A program made the translations under genes and the position numbers. Below the pieces are notes generated by a model. It saw only the letters and a list, made by a program, of their open reading frames with translations, searched no databases and had not been told where the DNA came from. A stretch of 64,000 nt of DNA, from assembly GCA_004298505.1 (NCBI GenBank), contig SCRO01000034.1, positions 115,100 through 179,099 on the forward strand, given 5' to 3'. The stretch is from Rhodanobacter sp. Lineage in GTDB: Bacteria > Pseudomonadota > Gammaproteobacteria > Xanthomonadales > Rhodanobacteraceae. Numbering within the stretch: the stretch's first letter is position 1; each line of letters begins with the position of its first letter. Below, in pieces: positions 53,467 to 62,778 of this stretch.

Positions 53467-53540
53467 GGCGGGGGCGATTCAAAGACAATGGCCGGCATGC
53501 TAACACTCCAACCTGTACTGCCCGCTGAGGGCGCGCCCGC

Positions 53541-54107
53541 ATGAGCGACGCGCGAAAATCCGGCTCGGGCCGGATCCGCATCATCGGCGGCCACCTGCGC
53601 AATTCACGCTTGCAGGTGCCCGACCTGCCGGGTCTGCGGCCCACCCCTGAGCGGGTGCGCGAAACCTTGTTCAACTGGCTGGCGCCGGTGATCGAGGGCG
53701 CACGTTGCCTGGATTTGTGCGCCGGTACCGGCGCGCTCGGCATCGAAGCGTGCTCGCGCGGCGCGGCCTGGGTGCAATTCGTCGAGCGCGATGCGCGTGT
53801 GGCACAGGCCCTGCGCGAGAATCTGGCGCGGCTGAAGGTCGATATTGGCCAGGTGGCGCGGCTGGATGCCAGCCAGTTTCTGCAGGGTGTGGCGCAGCCC
53901 TGCGACCTGGTGTTCCTCGATCCGCCGTTCGCGCTGGGTCTGTGGCCGGTGCTGGCCCGTCAGCTGGAGCAGGGCGGGTGGCTCACCACGAATGCGTTGA
54001 TTTACGTGGAGTCTCCCAGCCAGGGCGTGCCGGATCTGCCCGCCAGCTGGCAGTTGCAGCGCGCGGCCCGGGCCGGCGAAGTGCGTTTTGTCCTCTATCG
54101 GCGTTAG
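53541..54107 (+). CDS. rsmD: 16S rRNA m2G966 methyltransferase RsmD
   Basis: 188 residues. Methylates G966 of 16S rRNA at N2. N-terminal RIIGGHLRNSRLQVPD and LRPTPERVRETLFNWL are diagnostic. The SAM site is CLDLCAGTGALGIEACSRG (about 55-73) and the catalytic NPPY-type motif is FLDPPFALG (about 130-138). Divergent from ftsY, 49 bp upstream of coaD. Confidence 0.96.
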   Translation: MSDARKSGSGRIRIIGGHLRNSRLQVPDLPGLRPTPERVRETLFNWLAPVIEGARCLDLCAGTGALGIEACSRGAAWVQFVERDARVAQALRENLARLKVDIGQVARLDASQFLQGVAQPCDLVFLDPPFALGLWPVLARQLEQGGWLTTNALIYVESPSQGVPDLPASWQLQRAARAGEVRFVLYRR

Positions 54108-54117
54108 CTTTTGTTAA

Positions 54118-55201
<1,084 letters not shown>

Positions 55202-55326
55202 TGCCACTGACCGCGCGACGGGGCCAGCACCGGCTGCCCGCCGGGCGCTACCCGGGCGGCAGCGCCGGCGGGGATGGCCCTGCACGGCATTCCCGGCGCC
55301 GTGCATCGAGCATGTAAGATCGAACC

Positions 55327-55572
55327 ATGGCCCTGAAAATCCTCGACGCTTGCGTCAATTGCGACGTCTGCGTACCAGCATGCCCGAACCAGGCCATTTC
55401 GCTGGGTGAGGAGTTCTACGTCATCGACCCGACGCTGTGCACCGAGTGCGTAGGCCACCACGACGAGCCGCAGTGCATGGCCGTGTGCCCGGTGGAATGC
55501 ATCGTCATCGACCCCGATCACGTCGAGTCGGCCGCGCAGCTTGAATTGAAGTATCGCCATCTGATCAGCTAA
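55327..55572 (+). CDS. YfhL-type 2[4Fe-4S] ferredoxin
   Basis: 81 residues. Two cluster motifs: CVNCDVCVPACP (about 11-22) and CTECVGHHDEPQCMAVCP (about 38-55). The second has the 8-residue insertion between its second and third Cys that marks the YfhL/Allochromatium-type ferredoxins. These have very low potential. YfhL-type proteins have been linked to tRNA hydroxylation and other redox tasks. Located downstream of coaD, a common position. Confidence 0.95.
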   Translation: MALKILDACVNCDVCVPACPNQAISLGEEFYVIDPTLCTECVGHHDEPQCMAVCPVECIVIDPDHVESAAQLELKYRHLIS

Positions 55573-55584
55573 GGAAACCGTGGC

Positions 55585-57315
55585 ATGACCATTTCCCTCA
55601 ACTGGCGCGTGTTGTCGTTCGGCCTGTTGCTGACGGGCAGCGCGGCGTTGTCGCCTGCCGCAGTCGCGAAGCCGCCGGTCGCGGCGGTGGTGCAATCCGC
55701 CCCCGCGTCACGACGGCCGGGTCACGCGGCGGTTGCCAGTGCGAACTTCCTGGCCACCCGCGCCGGGCTTGAAGTCTTGCGCCAGGGTGGCAATGCGTTC
55801 GATGCGGCCGTTGCAGTGGCTTCCATGCTGTCGGTGGTGGAGCCGGAGAGTTCCGGCATCGGCGGCGGCTTCATGGCCGTGCTGCATCGGGCGAAAGATG
55901 GTCGCAATGTGTTCATCGACGCGCGCGAGACAGCGCCGGCCGCGGTGGACGCGAAGGATTACGTCAATCCGGACGGCAGCCCGAACCGCGACACCGCGCT
56001 GAGCGGACCGCTGTCGGCCGGCATTCCCGGCGAGCCGGCCGGGCTGGTGCTGATCGCGCAACGTTACGGACGGTTGGCGCTGCAGCAGTCGCTGGCGCCG
56101 GCGATCCGCCTCGCCCGCGCTGGTTTCAAGCCGGACCCGCGTCTGCATGGTGCGATTGCCGAAGAGCAGAAAGTGCTGCAACGCTGGCCGGCATCAGCCG
56201 CCAAATACCTGCGGAACGGGCAGGCGCCGGCGCCGGGCGCCATCTGGCGCGATCCGGAGCAGGCGCGCACGCTGGAGCGGCTCGCACAACATGGCGATGA
56301 CGGTTTCTATCACGGCGGCACGGCGCAAAAGCTGGTCGACGCGGTGCGCGCGGCCGGCGGCAACTGGACGCTGGCCGATCTGGCCGGCTACCAGGCGAAG
56401 GAGCGCACCCCGGTCAGTGTCGACTATCGCGGCTACAAGATCATCACCGCGCCACCGCCCTCGTCGGGCGGCGTGGCGATCGCCGAGATCCTCAACATCC
56501 TGTCCGGCTACGATCTGGCCGCGATGGACCAGGTGCAGCGCGTGCACTACATCGTCGAGGCGATGCGCCGCGCGTTTCGCGACCACAACGCCTATCTGGG
56601 CGATCCGGATTTCGTGAAGATGCCGCTGGCCATGCTGCTGTCGCCTTATTACGCAGATGGCCTGCGCCAGAGCATCCTGCCCGATCGCGCCACGCCGTCG
56701 TCGATGCTGCCGCGCGCCGAGCCGGCCGACGCCGGCATGCACACCACGCACTTCTCGATCATCGATGCTGACGGCAACATGGCCGCGGTGACCCTGACCG
56801 TGAACACCATCCTCGGCTCGAAGTTCGTCGCTGCCGGCACCGGCGTGCTGCTGAACAACGAGATGGACGATTTTGCGCTGGTACCGAACAAGCCCAACGT
56901 CTACGGACTGCTCGGCAGCAAGGCGAATGCGCCGGTGGGCGGCAAGCGGATGTTGTCGTCGATGTCGCCAAGCATCGTGATCGGGCCCGAGCGCACGATG
57001 GTGATCGGTTCGCCCGGCGGTTCCACCATCATCACGCAGGTGCTCGAAGGCATCCTGCACTTCATCGACGGCGAGAATGCGCAGCAGATCGTCGCGCACA
57101 AGCGCTTCCATCATCAGTACCTGCCCGATGTCGTGATGGTCGAACCGGGCACGTTCGACGCGGCCACCAGCGCCGCGCTGGAGCAGATGGGCTACACGCT
57201 CAAACAGCGCGAGCCGTGGGGTTTCATGAACGTCGTCACCTGGGATCGCAAGACCAACCAGCTCGATGCTGCCAGCGACCCGCGCCGGCCGTCGGGGCTG
57301 GGCCAGGTTCAATAA
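55585..57315 (+). CDS. ggt: Gamma-glutamyltransferase
   Basis: 576 residues. Periplasmic enzyme cleaving the gamma-glutamyl bond of glutathione. Signal peptide (GLLLTGSAALSPAAVA), then the large-subunit part with NGGNAFDAAVAVA-type (GGNAFDAAVAVASML) and ESSGIGGGFMAV. The autoprocessing nucleophile is the second Thr in MHTTHFSI (about 387). The small subunit follows, with SMSPSIV and GSPGGSTIITQVLEGI. Preceded by GGAAA-type Shine-Dalgarno 12 bp after the ferredoxin stop, so the two genes may be co-transcribed. Confidence 0.95.
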   Translation: MTISLNWRVLSFGLLLTGSAALSPAAVAKPPVAAVVQSAPASRRPGHAAVASANFLATRAGLEVLRQGGNAFDAAVAVASMLSVVEPESSGIGGGFMAVLHRAKDGRNVFIDARETAPAAVDAKDYVNPDGSPNRDTALSGPLSAGIPGEPAGLVLIAQRYGRLALQQSLAPAIRLARAGFKPDPRLHGAIAEEQKVLQRWPASAAKYLRNGQAPAPGAIWRDPEQARTLERLAQHGDDGFYHGGTAQKLVDAVRAAGGNWTLADLAGYQAKERTPVSVDYRGYKIITAPPPSSGGVAIAEILNILSGYDLAAMDQVQRVHYIVEAMRRAFRDHNAYLGDPDFVKMPLAMLLSPYYADGLRQSILPDRATPSSMLPRAEPADAGMHTTHFSIIDADGNMAAVTLTVNTILGSKFVAAGTGVLLNNEMDDFALVPNKPNVYGLLGSKANAPVGGKRMLSSMSPSIVIGPERTMVIGSPGGSTIITQVLEGILHFIDGENAQQIVAHKRFHHQYLPDVVMVEPGTFDAATSAALEQMGYTLKQREPWGFMNVVTWDRKTNQLDAASDPRRPSGLGQVQ

Positions 57316-57475
57316 GTGCGGGCACGGAATCCCGGCTACCCGGATATTCGCGACGGCAACGCGGTGGTACGGTGCCAGGTGGTGCGCCTTCACGGGCAAT
57401 TTCTGAGGGCCGTGGGTGCCGGCGCGGAGCGTATGTGATGGACGACGCGCTGCTGTTGATGACGGGGATGGTCTG

Positions 57476-58531
57476 ATGGATTTGCGCAGTGGCATGTCCT
57501 GGCGTTGCTTGGTCCTGAACATCGTCGGCGCCTTGCTGGTGCTTGCCGGTATCGGACTCGAAGCGCTCAACGCCAGCAACCTGATCAGCTATCGCGACGC
57601 TGCCCGCGTGCACGGCGGCGCAGTGATCGAGCTGGGTGCGGATGCTCAGCCGCAAGTCGGCCAGCATGGCTTCATGGCGCGGGTCGTCGGCACGCCCAAG
57701 GTGGTCGAGGCACCGCGCGATGTGGAGTTCAACCAGCGCGTGAACACGCCGGTGCTGCGACGGCGGGTGGAGATGTTTCAGTGGCGCGAGATCAGCATTG
57801 GCGACAGCGTGCACTATGAGCTGGACTGGGTCGATCACCCGGTGGACGCGAGCCACTTCAGGGTTACCCGCGGGCACGCCAATCCGGGCAACTTCCTCAT
57901 CAGCGGCAAGCAGTTCGATGCCGCGCTGGTGCAGCTCGGCGGCTTCAAGCTGGGCGCGGTGCTGGTGCATGCCTTGCCGGGCGCGCAGATCATCAAGCCG
58001 GATGCGGCCGCGCTGCCGGAAAATCTCGCCGTCAGTTTCAGTCGCGAGCAGGACTATCTGGTCACCAGCACACACCCGGGCGACCCCCGCCTTGGCGACC
58101 TGCGCGTGAGCTGGGATGCCGTGCCGCTGCAACAGGTCACCATCGTGGCGCGTCTCGACGGTTCCCGGCTGGAGGCGGCAAAGGATGCCGGTGACGGCAA
58201 GGGTTACCTGGTGCAAGTCGGCGACGTGCCGCTGCTGGATCTGTTTCCTGACCTGCCGGTGCCGCCGGAGTTCGTGATGACCTGGCGGATCGTGTCCGTG
58301 CTGCTGGCGGCGTTGGGGGCGCTGGTGCTTCTCTCGACCCAGCGCCGCCGCCGCGACCCGCTGCTGGCACTGGGTCTGGGCGCCATCGGCGTCGGCAGCG
58401 TGGCCAGCATGATCTGGCTCGGTGGTGAGGATGCCTCCGCGCTGGGAGGTTGGCTAGTGCTGGCCCTGGCCGGCGTGGCGCTGTCGATCTGGTGTCTGCG
58501 CCGTCGCTCTGGTGCGGGTGGCGACTACTGA
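57476..58531 (+). CDS. TMEM43-family membrane protein
   Basis: 351 residues from ATG 57476. An N-terminal helix (about 13-30, VLNIVGALLVLAGIGLEAL) precedes a large soluble domain (about 35-255) with VVGTPKVVEAPRDVEFN, RRRVEMFQWRE and PGNFLISGKQFDA. Three C-terminal helices follow (about 265-285, 295-315, 322-340). This is the TMEM43/LUMA family, whose bacterial members have no known function. In eukaryotes it is a nuclear-envelope/ER protein. Confidence 0.87.
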   Translation: MDLRSGMSWRCLVLNIVGALLVLAGIGLEALNASNLISYRDAARVHGGAVIELGADAQPQVGQHGFMARVVGTPKVVEAPRDVEFNQRVNTPVLRRRVEMFQWREISIGDSVHYELDWVDHPVDASHFRVTRGHANPGNFLISGKQFDAALVQLGGFKLGAVLVHALPGAQIIKPDAAALPENLAVSFSREQDYLVTSTHPGDPRLGDLRVSWDAVPLQQVTIVARLDGSRLEAAKDAGDGKGYLVQVGDVPLLDLFPDLPVPPEFVMTWRIVSVLLAALGALVLLSTQRRRRDPLLALGLGAIGVGSVASMIWLGGEDASALGGWLVLALAGVALSIWCLRRRSGAGGDY

Positions 58532-58589
58532 CTGGCGCTCGCCGCCGCTGGTTGATCCGAATCGGATCGCGATCGAATAATGCGGCAAA

Positions 58590-58625
58590 AGCCGGCGGGC
58601 AGCGGGCAGTGCCCGCCGACTCTTC
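58590..58625. repeat. GCCGGCGGGC...GCCCGCC intergenic repeat
   Basis: AAGCCGGCGGGCAGCGGGCAGTGCCCGCCGACTC, a copy of the second repeat family with a duplicated GCGGGCA, between the TMEM43-like and Nudix genes, which converge. No T tract follows, but the stem may act as a bidirectional 3' end. Confidence 0.65.
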
Positions 58626-58679
58626 CGCAGCAATGAGGGAATGATCAGGATACAGCGTAACGCGCGGAGGCGAATGCAG

Positions 58680-59252
58680 TCATTTCATGCGCGCATTTGC
58701 ATGTTCGATGAACCACAACCCTGCAAACAATTTCGGGTCGATCGAATAACCTTCGGCGGCGCGCGCGAACAGCCAGGTGCTGGCGTCGCGGCGCGGCACC
58801 TCATGCACCACGATGTTCTCGGTTGCGTCGCCACCGCCGGGCCCGACCTGCTGCAGACCCCATGCGCGCACGAACGTGATCATCTCCGTGCTCATGCCCG
58901 AGGATGACGGCCCGCGATGAACAAACTCCACCCGTTCGCAGCGATAACCGGTCTCTTCCTCCAGCTCGCGCTGCGCCGCCATCAGCGCGCTTTCGTCGGT
59001 CTGCTCGGCCAGGTCGCCGACCAGACCGGCCGGCATCTCGATGGTGTTCTGCAGGATCGACACGCGGTATTGCTCCACGAACAACACCTTGTCCGCTGGC
59101 GTCACCGCCAGGATGACCACCGCACCGCCGGGGTTGTTGCGCTCGGCGTACTCCCAGCGGCCACGTTTGCGCAAGCTGAGCCAGCGGCCTTCGCAAAGGG
59201 TTTCGACCGGCGCGCCGGCATCGACGGGAATGTGCTTGGCAGAATCGTGCAT
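58680..59252 (-). CDS. Nudix hydrolase (ADP-ribose pyrophosphatase-like)
   Basis: 190 residues from ATG 59252. The Nudix box is close to canonical: the loop after GLVGD carries Glu, followed by ALMAAQRELEEETGYR (about 100-115). The N-terminal beta domain (GRWLSLRKRGRWEYAER) and the ILAVTPADKVLFVEQYR segment match NudF/ADP-ribose pyrophosphatases and GDP-mannose hydrolase relatives. The exact nucleotide substrate is uncertain. Confidence 0.9.
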   Translation of the reverse strand: MHDSAKHIPVDAGAPVETLCEGRWLSLRKRGRWEYAERNNPGGAVVILAVTPADKVLFVEQYRVSILQNTIEMPAGLVGDLAEQTDESALMAAQRELEEETGYRCERVEFVHRGPSSSGMSTEMITFVRAWGLQQVGPGGGDATENIVVHEVPRRDASTWLFARAAEGYSIDPKLFAGLWFIEHANARMK

Positions 59253-59365
59253 TGATGGTTTCGGGTCGGGACGGCGAGAGCGCATGTTGACCGTTCGGCG
59301 CCAACCGGACAACCCGGAACCCTGGTTGGCGTCGAACCTGGGTTGAGGCAGCCGTTCCCGCGCCG

Positions 59366-59455
59366 GCGGCGCTGAGAGCCCGCTCTCGGGCGATGCTTCG
59401 TTCTGGTTGCTCGACGTAGCCCGCTCGCCTTCGCTGCACCGGCATTTCGTCCCGT
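59366..59455. repeat. Degenerate REP-like element (copy 4)
   Basis: GAGAGCCCGCTCTCGGGCGATGCTTCG followed about 25 bp later by CGTAGCCCGCTCGCCTTCGCTG. The left hairpin keeps the GCCCGC..GCGGGCGATGCT form, but the right half is eroded. Confidence 0.55.
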
Positions 59456-59480
59456 TTGCCAGGCGGAACCCCGCCGACGC

Positions 59481-60386
59481 TCAGCGCAGCAGGGCATGCA
59501 GGCGGCTGCGGGTGAACGCGCCGAAGCGCAGCTGTTCGCACAGTGGGTCGAGTTGGTCGACCTGGCGGTGCTGGCGCTCAAGCACATCCAGGTCACTGGC
59601 GCCAGGCGCATCCAGCGCGATGCGGGTAAGCCGGCGGCACATCCGTGCCTGCTCGGCGTGCTTGCGCAGTTTTGCCGCGCAGCTGGCAGCACCGCGCAGG
59701 CGCAGGAAGGCCACTTCGTCGATGCGCTCGAGCAGCGCGTCGAGGCTGCCGAAGTGGCCGAGCAGGGCGGCGGCCGTCTTGGCACCGATGCCGGGTACAC
59801 CGGGGATGTTGTCGACCGAGTCGCCGCACAGGGCGAGGTAGTCGGCGACCTGGTGTGGGTGCACACCGAGCTTGTCGTGGACGCCGGCCGGACCCCAGCG
59901 CAGGCTGCGGGCGTAATCCCATTGCTCGTCGTCCTCGCCCAGCAGCTGGCCGAAGTCCTTGTCGGCGGAGACGATCACGCTGCGCCAGCCCTGCGCACGC
60001 AGGTTCCACACCGTGCTGCCGATCAGGTCGTCGGCCTCGTAGGTATGGTCGATCATCAGGTGCACGCCGAGCGCCTCGGTGACGGCACGGCATTGCACGA
60101 ACTGCCGCTCCAGGGCCGGTGGCGGCAGCTCGCGGTTGGCCTTGTAGGCGGGGTAGATGGTGTTGCGGAACGAGCTGGTCAACGACGCGTCGAACGCCAC
60201 CGCAACATGCTCGGGCTGGGCGCGTTCGAGCAGCTCGCACAGGAAACGGGTGTAGCCGTGCACGGCGTTGGTCGGGTGGCCGTCGGCATCGAAGAACTCA
60301 TCGGGCATCGAATGCCAGGCGCGGAATACGTACAGGCTGCCGTCGATCAGATGGACGGCTGGACGTCCATTTTTCACAGCAGTCAC
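59481..60386 (-). CDS. 5'-3' exonuclease (PolA-type, ExoIX-like)
   Basis: 301 residues from GTG 60386, overlapping the nitroreductase stop as GTGA; longer in-frame extensions run through the neighbouring gene. It is the stand-alone version of the polymerase I 5' nuclease domain. Metal-binding acidic residues: LIDGSLYVFRAW (about 16-27), VAVAFDASLTSSFRN, EADDLIGS and VIVSADKDFGQLL. The helix-hairpin-helix is NIPGVPGIGAKTAAALL (about 190-206). E. coli ExoIX (Xni) is shorter, about 250 residues. Last gene of a three-gene operon. Confidence 0.92.
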   Translation of the reverse strand: MTAVKNGRPAVHLIDGSLYVFRAWHSMPDEFFDADGHPTNAVHGYTRFLCELLERAQPEHVAVAFDASLTSSFRNTIYPAYKANRELPPPALERQFVQCRAVTEALGVHLMIDHTYEADDLIGSTVWNLRAQGWRSVIVSADKDFGQLLGEDDEQWDYARSLRWGPAGVHDKLGVHPHQVADYLALCGDSVDNIPGVPGIGAKTAAALLGHFGSLDALLERIDEVAFLRLRGAASCAAKLRKHAEQARMCRRLTRIALDAPGASDLDVLERQHRQVDQLDPLCEQLRFGAFTRSRLHALLR

Positions 60387-60970
60387 GGTACCCACGTCTG
60401 CAGCACGTCGGCCAGCGCCGGCCGTTCGCGCTCGGGCATCTCGATCTGTGGCGTGCCGATGTGCACGAAGCCCACCACGTGTTCGTGTGCGGCCAGCCCG
60501 AGCACCGCGGCGGCGGCGCGATCGTAGGCCGCCCAGCCGGTCACCCATTGCGCGCCGTAGCCCAGCGCGTACGCGCCCAGCAACAGGTTGTGCGCCACGT
60601 TGCCGGCGCACAGCTTCTGCTCGATCTCGGGCACCTTGTGCTCGGCGTCGATGCGCGCGATCACCGCGATCACCAGCGGCGCGAAGGTGTAGCGCCGGCG
60701 TTCCTTCTGCAGCCTGGCTCCGGTCATTTCGGGATTGTTGCGCATGCCGACCTCGGCCAGGCGCTCGCCGAAGCGGAGCTTCGCCTCGCCGCGCAGCAGG
60801 ATCAGCCGGAACGGTACCAGCTTGCCGTGGTCGGGCACGCGGATCGCCGCCTCCAGCAGTGTCTCGAGGGTTGCCGGATCGGGCGCCGGTTCGCCCAGCT
60901 GGCGGGCAGGAACGGAGCGGCGTTGTTGCAGCAGGGCGAGCGGATTGGACAATGGCAGGGGGTTGTTCAT
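60383..60970 (-). CDS. YdjA-like nitroreductase
   Basis: 195 residues. FMN-dependent NAD(P)H nitroreductase family, minimal form. FMN contacts: QRRSVPARQL (about 16-25), RVPDHGKLVPFRLILL (about 44-59), and GYGAQWVTGWAAYD near 137-150. The LCAGNVAHNLLLGAYALGYG segment is typical. Physiological substrate unknown. Overlaps both neighbours by 4 bp, hence translationally coupled. Confidence 0.93.
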   Translation of the reverse strand: MNNPLPLSNPLALLQQRRSVPARQLGEPAPDPATLETLLEAAIRVPDHGKLVPFRLILLRGEAKLRFGERLAEVGMRNNPEMTGARLQKERRRYTFAPLVIAVIARIDAEHKVPEIEQKLCAGNVAHNLLLGAYALGYGAQWVTGWAAYDRAAAAVLGLAAHEHVVGFVHIGTPQIEMPERERPALADVLQTWVP

Positions 60971-62478
60971 GCGTCTTGATGATCACTCGGTGCAGCCGTG
61001 GGCAGTTCCAGTTCGAACCACTGCCTGACCCCTGCCAGCGCCGCGTCGTGGTCGTCATCCCTGTGGGCAAATTCGTTGGTGACTGGCGAGTACTCGTAGT
61101 CCTGCGCCCACTGGTCGATGTGCTGCACGATCTCGCGCAGTGCGTGCATCGCGTGGTCGATATCGGCCATCGTGCTGGTGGGATGAAACGACAGGCGCAC
61201 CCAGCCCGGCTTTTCCGACAGGTCGCCGTGGTCGATGCGCTCGGTGATCGAGTGCGACCGCGAGGGATCGACATGCAGCAGATAGTGCCCGTAGGTGCCC
61301 GCACACGAACAGCCGCCGCGCGACTGCACGCCAAAGCGGTCGTTCAGCAGTTGCACGACCAGGTTGTAGTGGATGCGCTCGACGTAGAACGAAAAGATCG
61401 CCAGGCGCTCGCGCTGTGCCGGCGCGAGTACGTGTACGCCTGGAATGGACTGCAGCGCTTCCATCACGTGCGCAACGATCGCCTGCTCGCGTCGCTGCAT
61501 CGACGCGACGCCCATCTGATCCTTCAGTTGCACGGCCAGCGCGGCTTTGATCGCCTGCAGGAATCCCGGCGTGCCGGCATCCTCGCGGGCCTCGATGTCA
61601 TCGAGAAACGAGTACTGTCCCCACGGGTTGGTCCAGTTCACGGTGCCACCGCCAGAGTCGTCGGGGACGGTGTTGCGGTAGAGCGCGCGGTTGAACACCA
61701 GCACGCCCGAGGAGCCCGGGCCGCCGAGGAACTTGTGCGGCGACCACAGCACCGCATCGAGCGACTGTTCAGGGTCGGCTGGATGCATGTCGATGTCGAC
61801 GTACGGCGCCGACGCGGCAAAATCGATGAAGGCCACGCCGCCGGCACGGTGCATCAATGCCGCCATCGCGTGATATGGCGTGCACAGCCCGGTGACGTTG
61901 GAACAGGCGGTGAAGGAGCCGATCTTCATCGGCCGTGCGCGATACTCCTGCAGCAGGGCCTCAAGTGCGGCCAGATCCACCTGGCCCAGCTGATCGGGCG
62001 GTATCACCACCACCTCGGCGATGGTCTCGTGCCACGAGGTCTGGTTGGAGTGGTGCTCCATGTGGGTGATGAAAACCACCGGCCGCTCGGCCGGTGGAAT
62101 ATCAATGAAACCTCGCAGTCCCTGCGGCGCCTTCAGCCCCAGGATGCGCTGGAACTTGTTGATCGCCCCGGTCATGCCGCTGCCGGTGGAGAGGATCAGA
62201 TCCTCCGCTCCTGCGTGCACATGCGCCTTCAGGATCCGGTGCGCCTCATGGTAGGCCAGCGTCATCGCGCGACCGGTCTCGCTGCTTTGCGAGTGCGTGT
62301 TGCCGACGTGCGGACCGAATCGATCCAGCAGCCGCTGCTCGATCGGCCGGTACAGGCGGCCGCTGGCGGTCCAGTCGGCGTAGACGATGCGCTGTTCGCC
62401 ATACGGCGAACGGAACGCAAGGTCACGGCCAACCGTGTTGGCGCGATACGGAGCGAAGTAGAGTTCTAGCGGATCCAT
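60967..62478 (-). CDS. Class V aminotransferase-fold PLP enzyme
   Basis: 503 residues from ATG 62478. Fold-type I, class V (cysteine desulfurase/kynureninase-like). The N-terminal YADWTASGRLYRPIEQ motif and GNTHSQSS are typical of this long subgroup. The PLP Lys is in LWSPHKFLGGPGSSG (about 247). The C-terminal part has SRGGCSCAGTYGHYLL, where a Cys cluster sits in the position of the active-site Cys loop of desulfurases. First gene of the operon with a nitroreductase and an exonuclease. Reaction unknown. Confidence 0.88.
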   Translation of the reverse strand: MDPLELYFAPYRANTVGRDLAFRSPYGEQRIVYADWTASGRLYRPIEQRLLDRFGPHVGNTHSQSSETGRAMTLAYHEAHRILKAHVHAGAEDLILSTGSGMTGAINKFQRILGLKAPQGLRGFIDIPPAERPVVFITHMEHHSNQTSWHETIAEVVVIPPDQLGQVDLAALEALLQEYRARPMKIGSFTACSNVTGLCTPYHAMAALMHRAGGVAFIDFAASAPYVDIDMHPADPEQSLDAVLWSPHKFLGGPGSSGVLVFNRALYRNTVPDDSGGGTVNWTNPWGQYSFLDDIEAREDAGTPGFLQAIKAALAVQLKDQMGVASMQRREQAIVAHVMEALQSIPGVHVLAPAQRERLAIFSFYVERIHYNLVVQLLNDRFGVQSRGGCSCAGTYGHYLLHVDPSRSHSITERIDHGDLSEKPGWVRLSFHPTSTMADIDHAMHALREIVQHIDQWAQDYEYSPVTNEFAHRDDDHDAALAGVRQWFELELPTAAPSDHQDA

Positions 62479-62518
62479 TGACGGTCTCGGTGGCGCAAAA
62501 CCCCATGCAACGCCCACT

Positions 62519-62644
62519 TTACCGCAGTGGGCATGAGTACGGCGGCGCCGACATGAGAAAGTGCGAATAGGGCGCGTAGGCCTGCTCACGCGCCTGCCGC
62601 GCCATGTCCAGCAGGTTGTCCAGTGCGGGGGTGCTTGCAGGCAT
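62519..62644 (-). pseudogene. cdd: Cytidine deaminase N-terminal stump
   Basis: ATG 62644 preceded by AGGAG (62649-62653) opens LDNLLDMARQAREQAYAPYSHF, the conserved N-terminus of cytidine deaminases. The frame then shifts; the next family residues VGAAVLM appear in another frame, and nothing of the catalytic zinc domain follows. The 41-residue ORF ends at 62519, 40 bp before the aminotransferase start. A working Shine-Dalgarno suggests it may now act only as a leader ORF. Confidence 0.72.
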
Positions 62645-62778
62645 CGTGATCTCCTGTCCCCGGTGGCGGCGCCAGCACCGGTCGGCGCGACAGCTTACTC
62701 TTGGCGGTGTGGCCCGATCAAAGCGGCGTGCCGCAACTACCGTTAAGATGCCCAGACCATTCCAGAAGGGATCGCACC

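Noticed and set aside
59481..61334. A 617-codon reading of the exonuclease gene extended upstream
   Set aside because: The first 300 codons run through the nitroreductase and aminotransferase genes in a nonsense frame; the GTGA overlap start at 60386 gives the normal protein.
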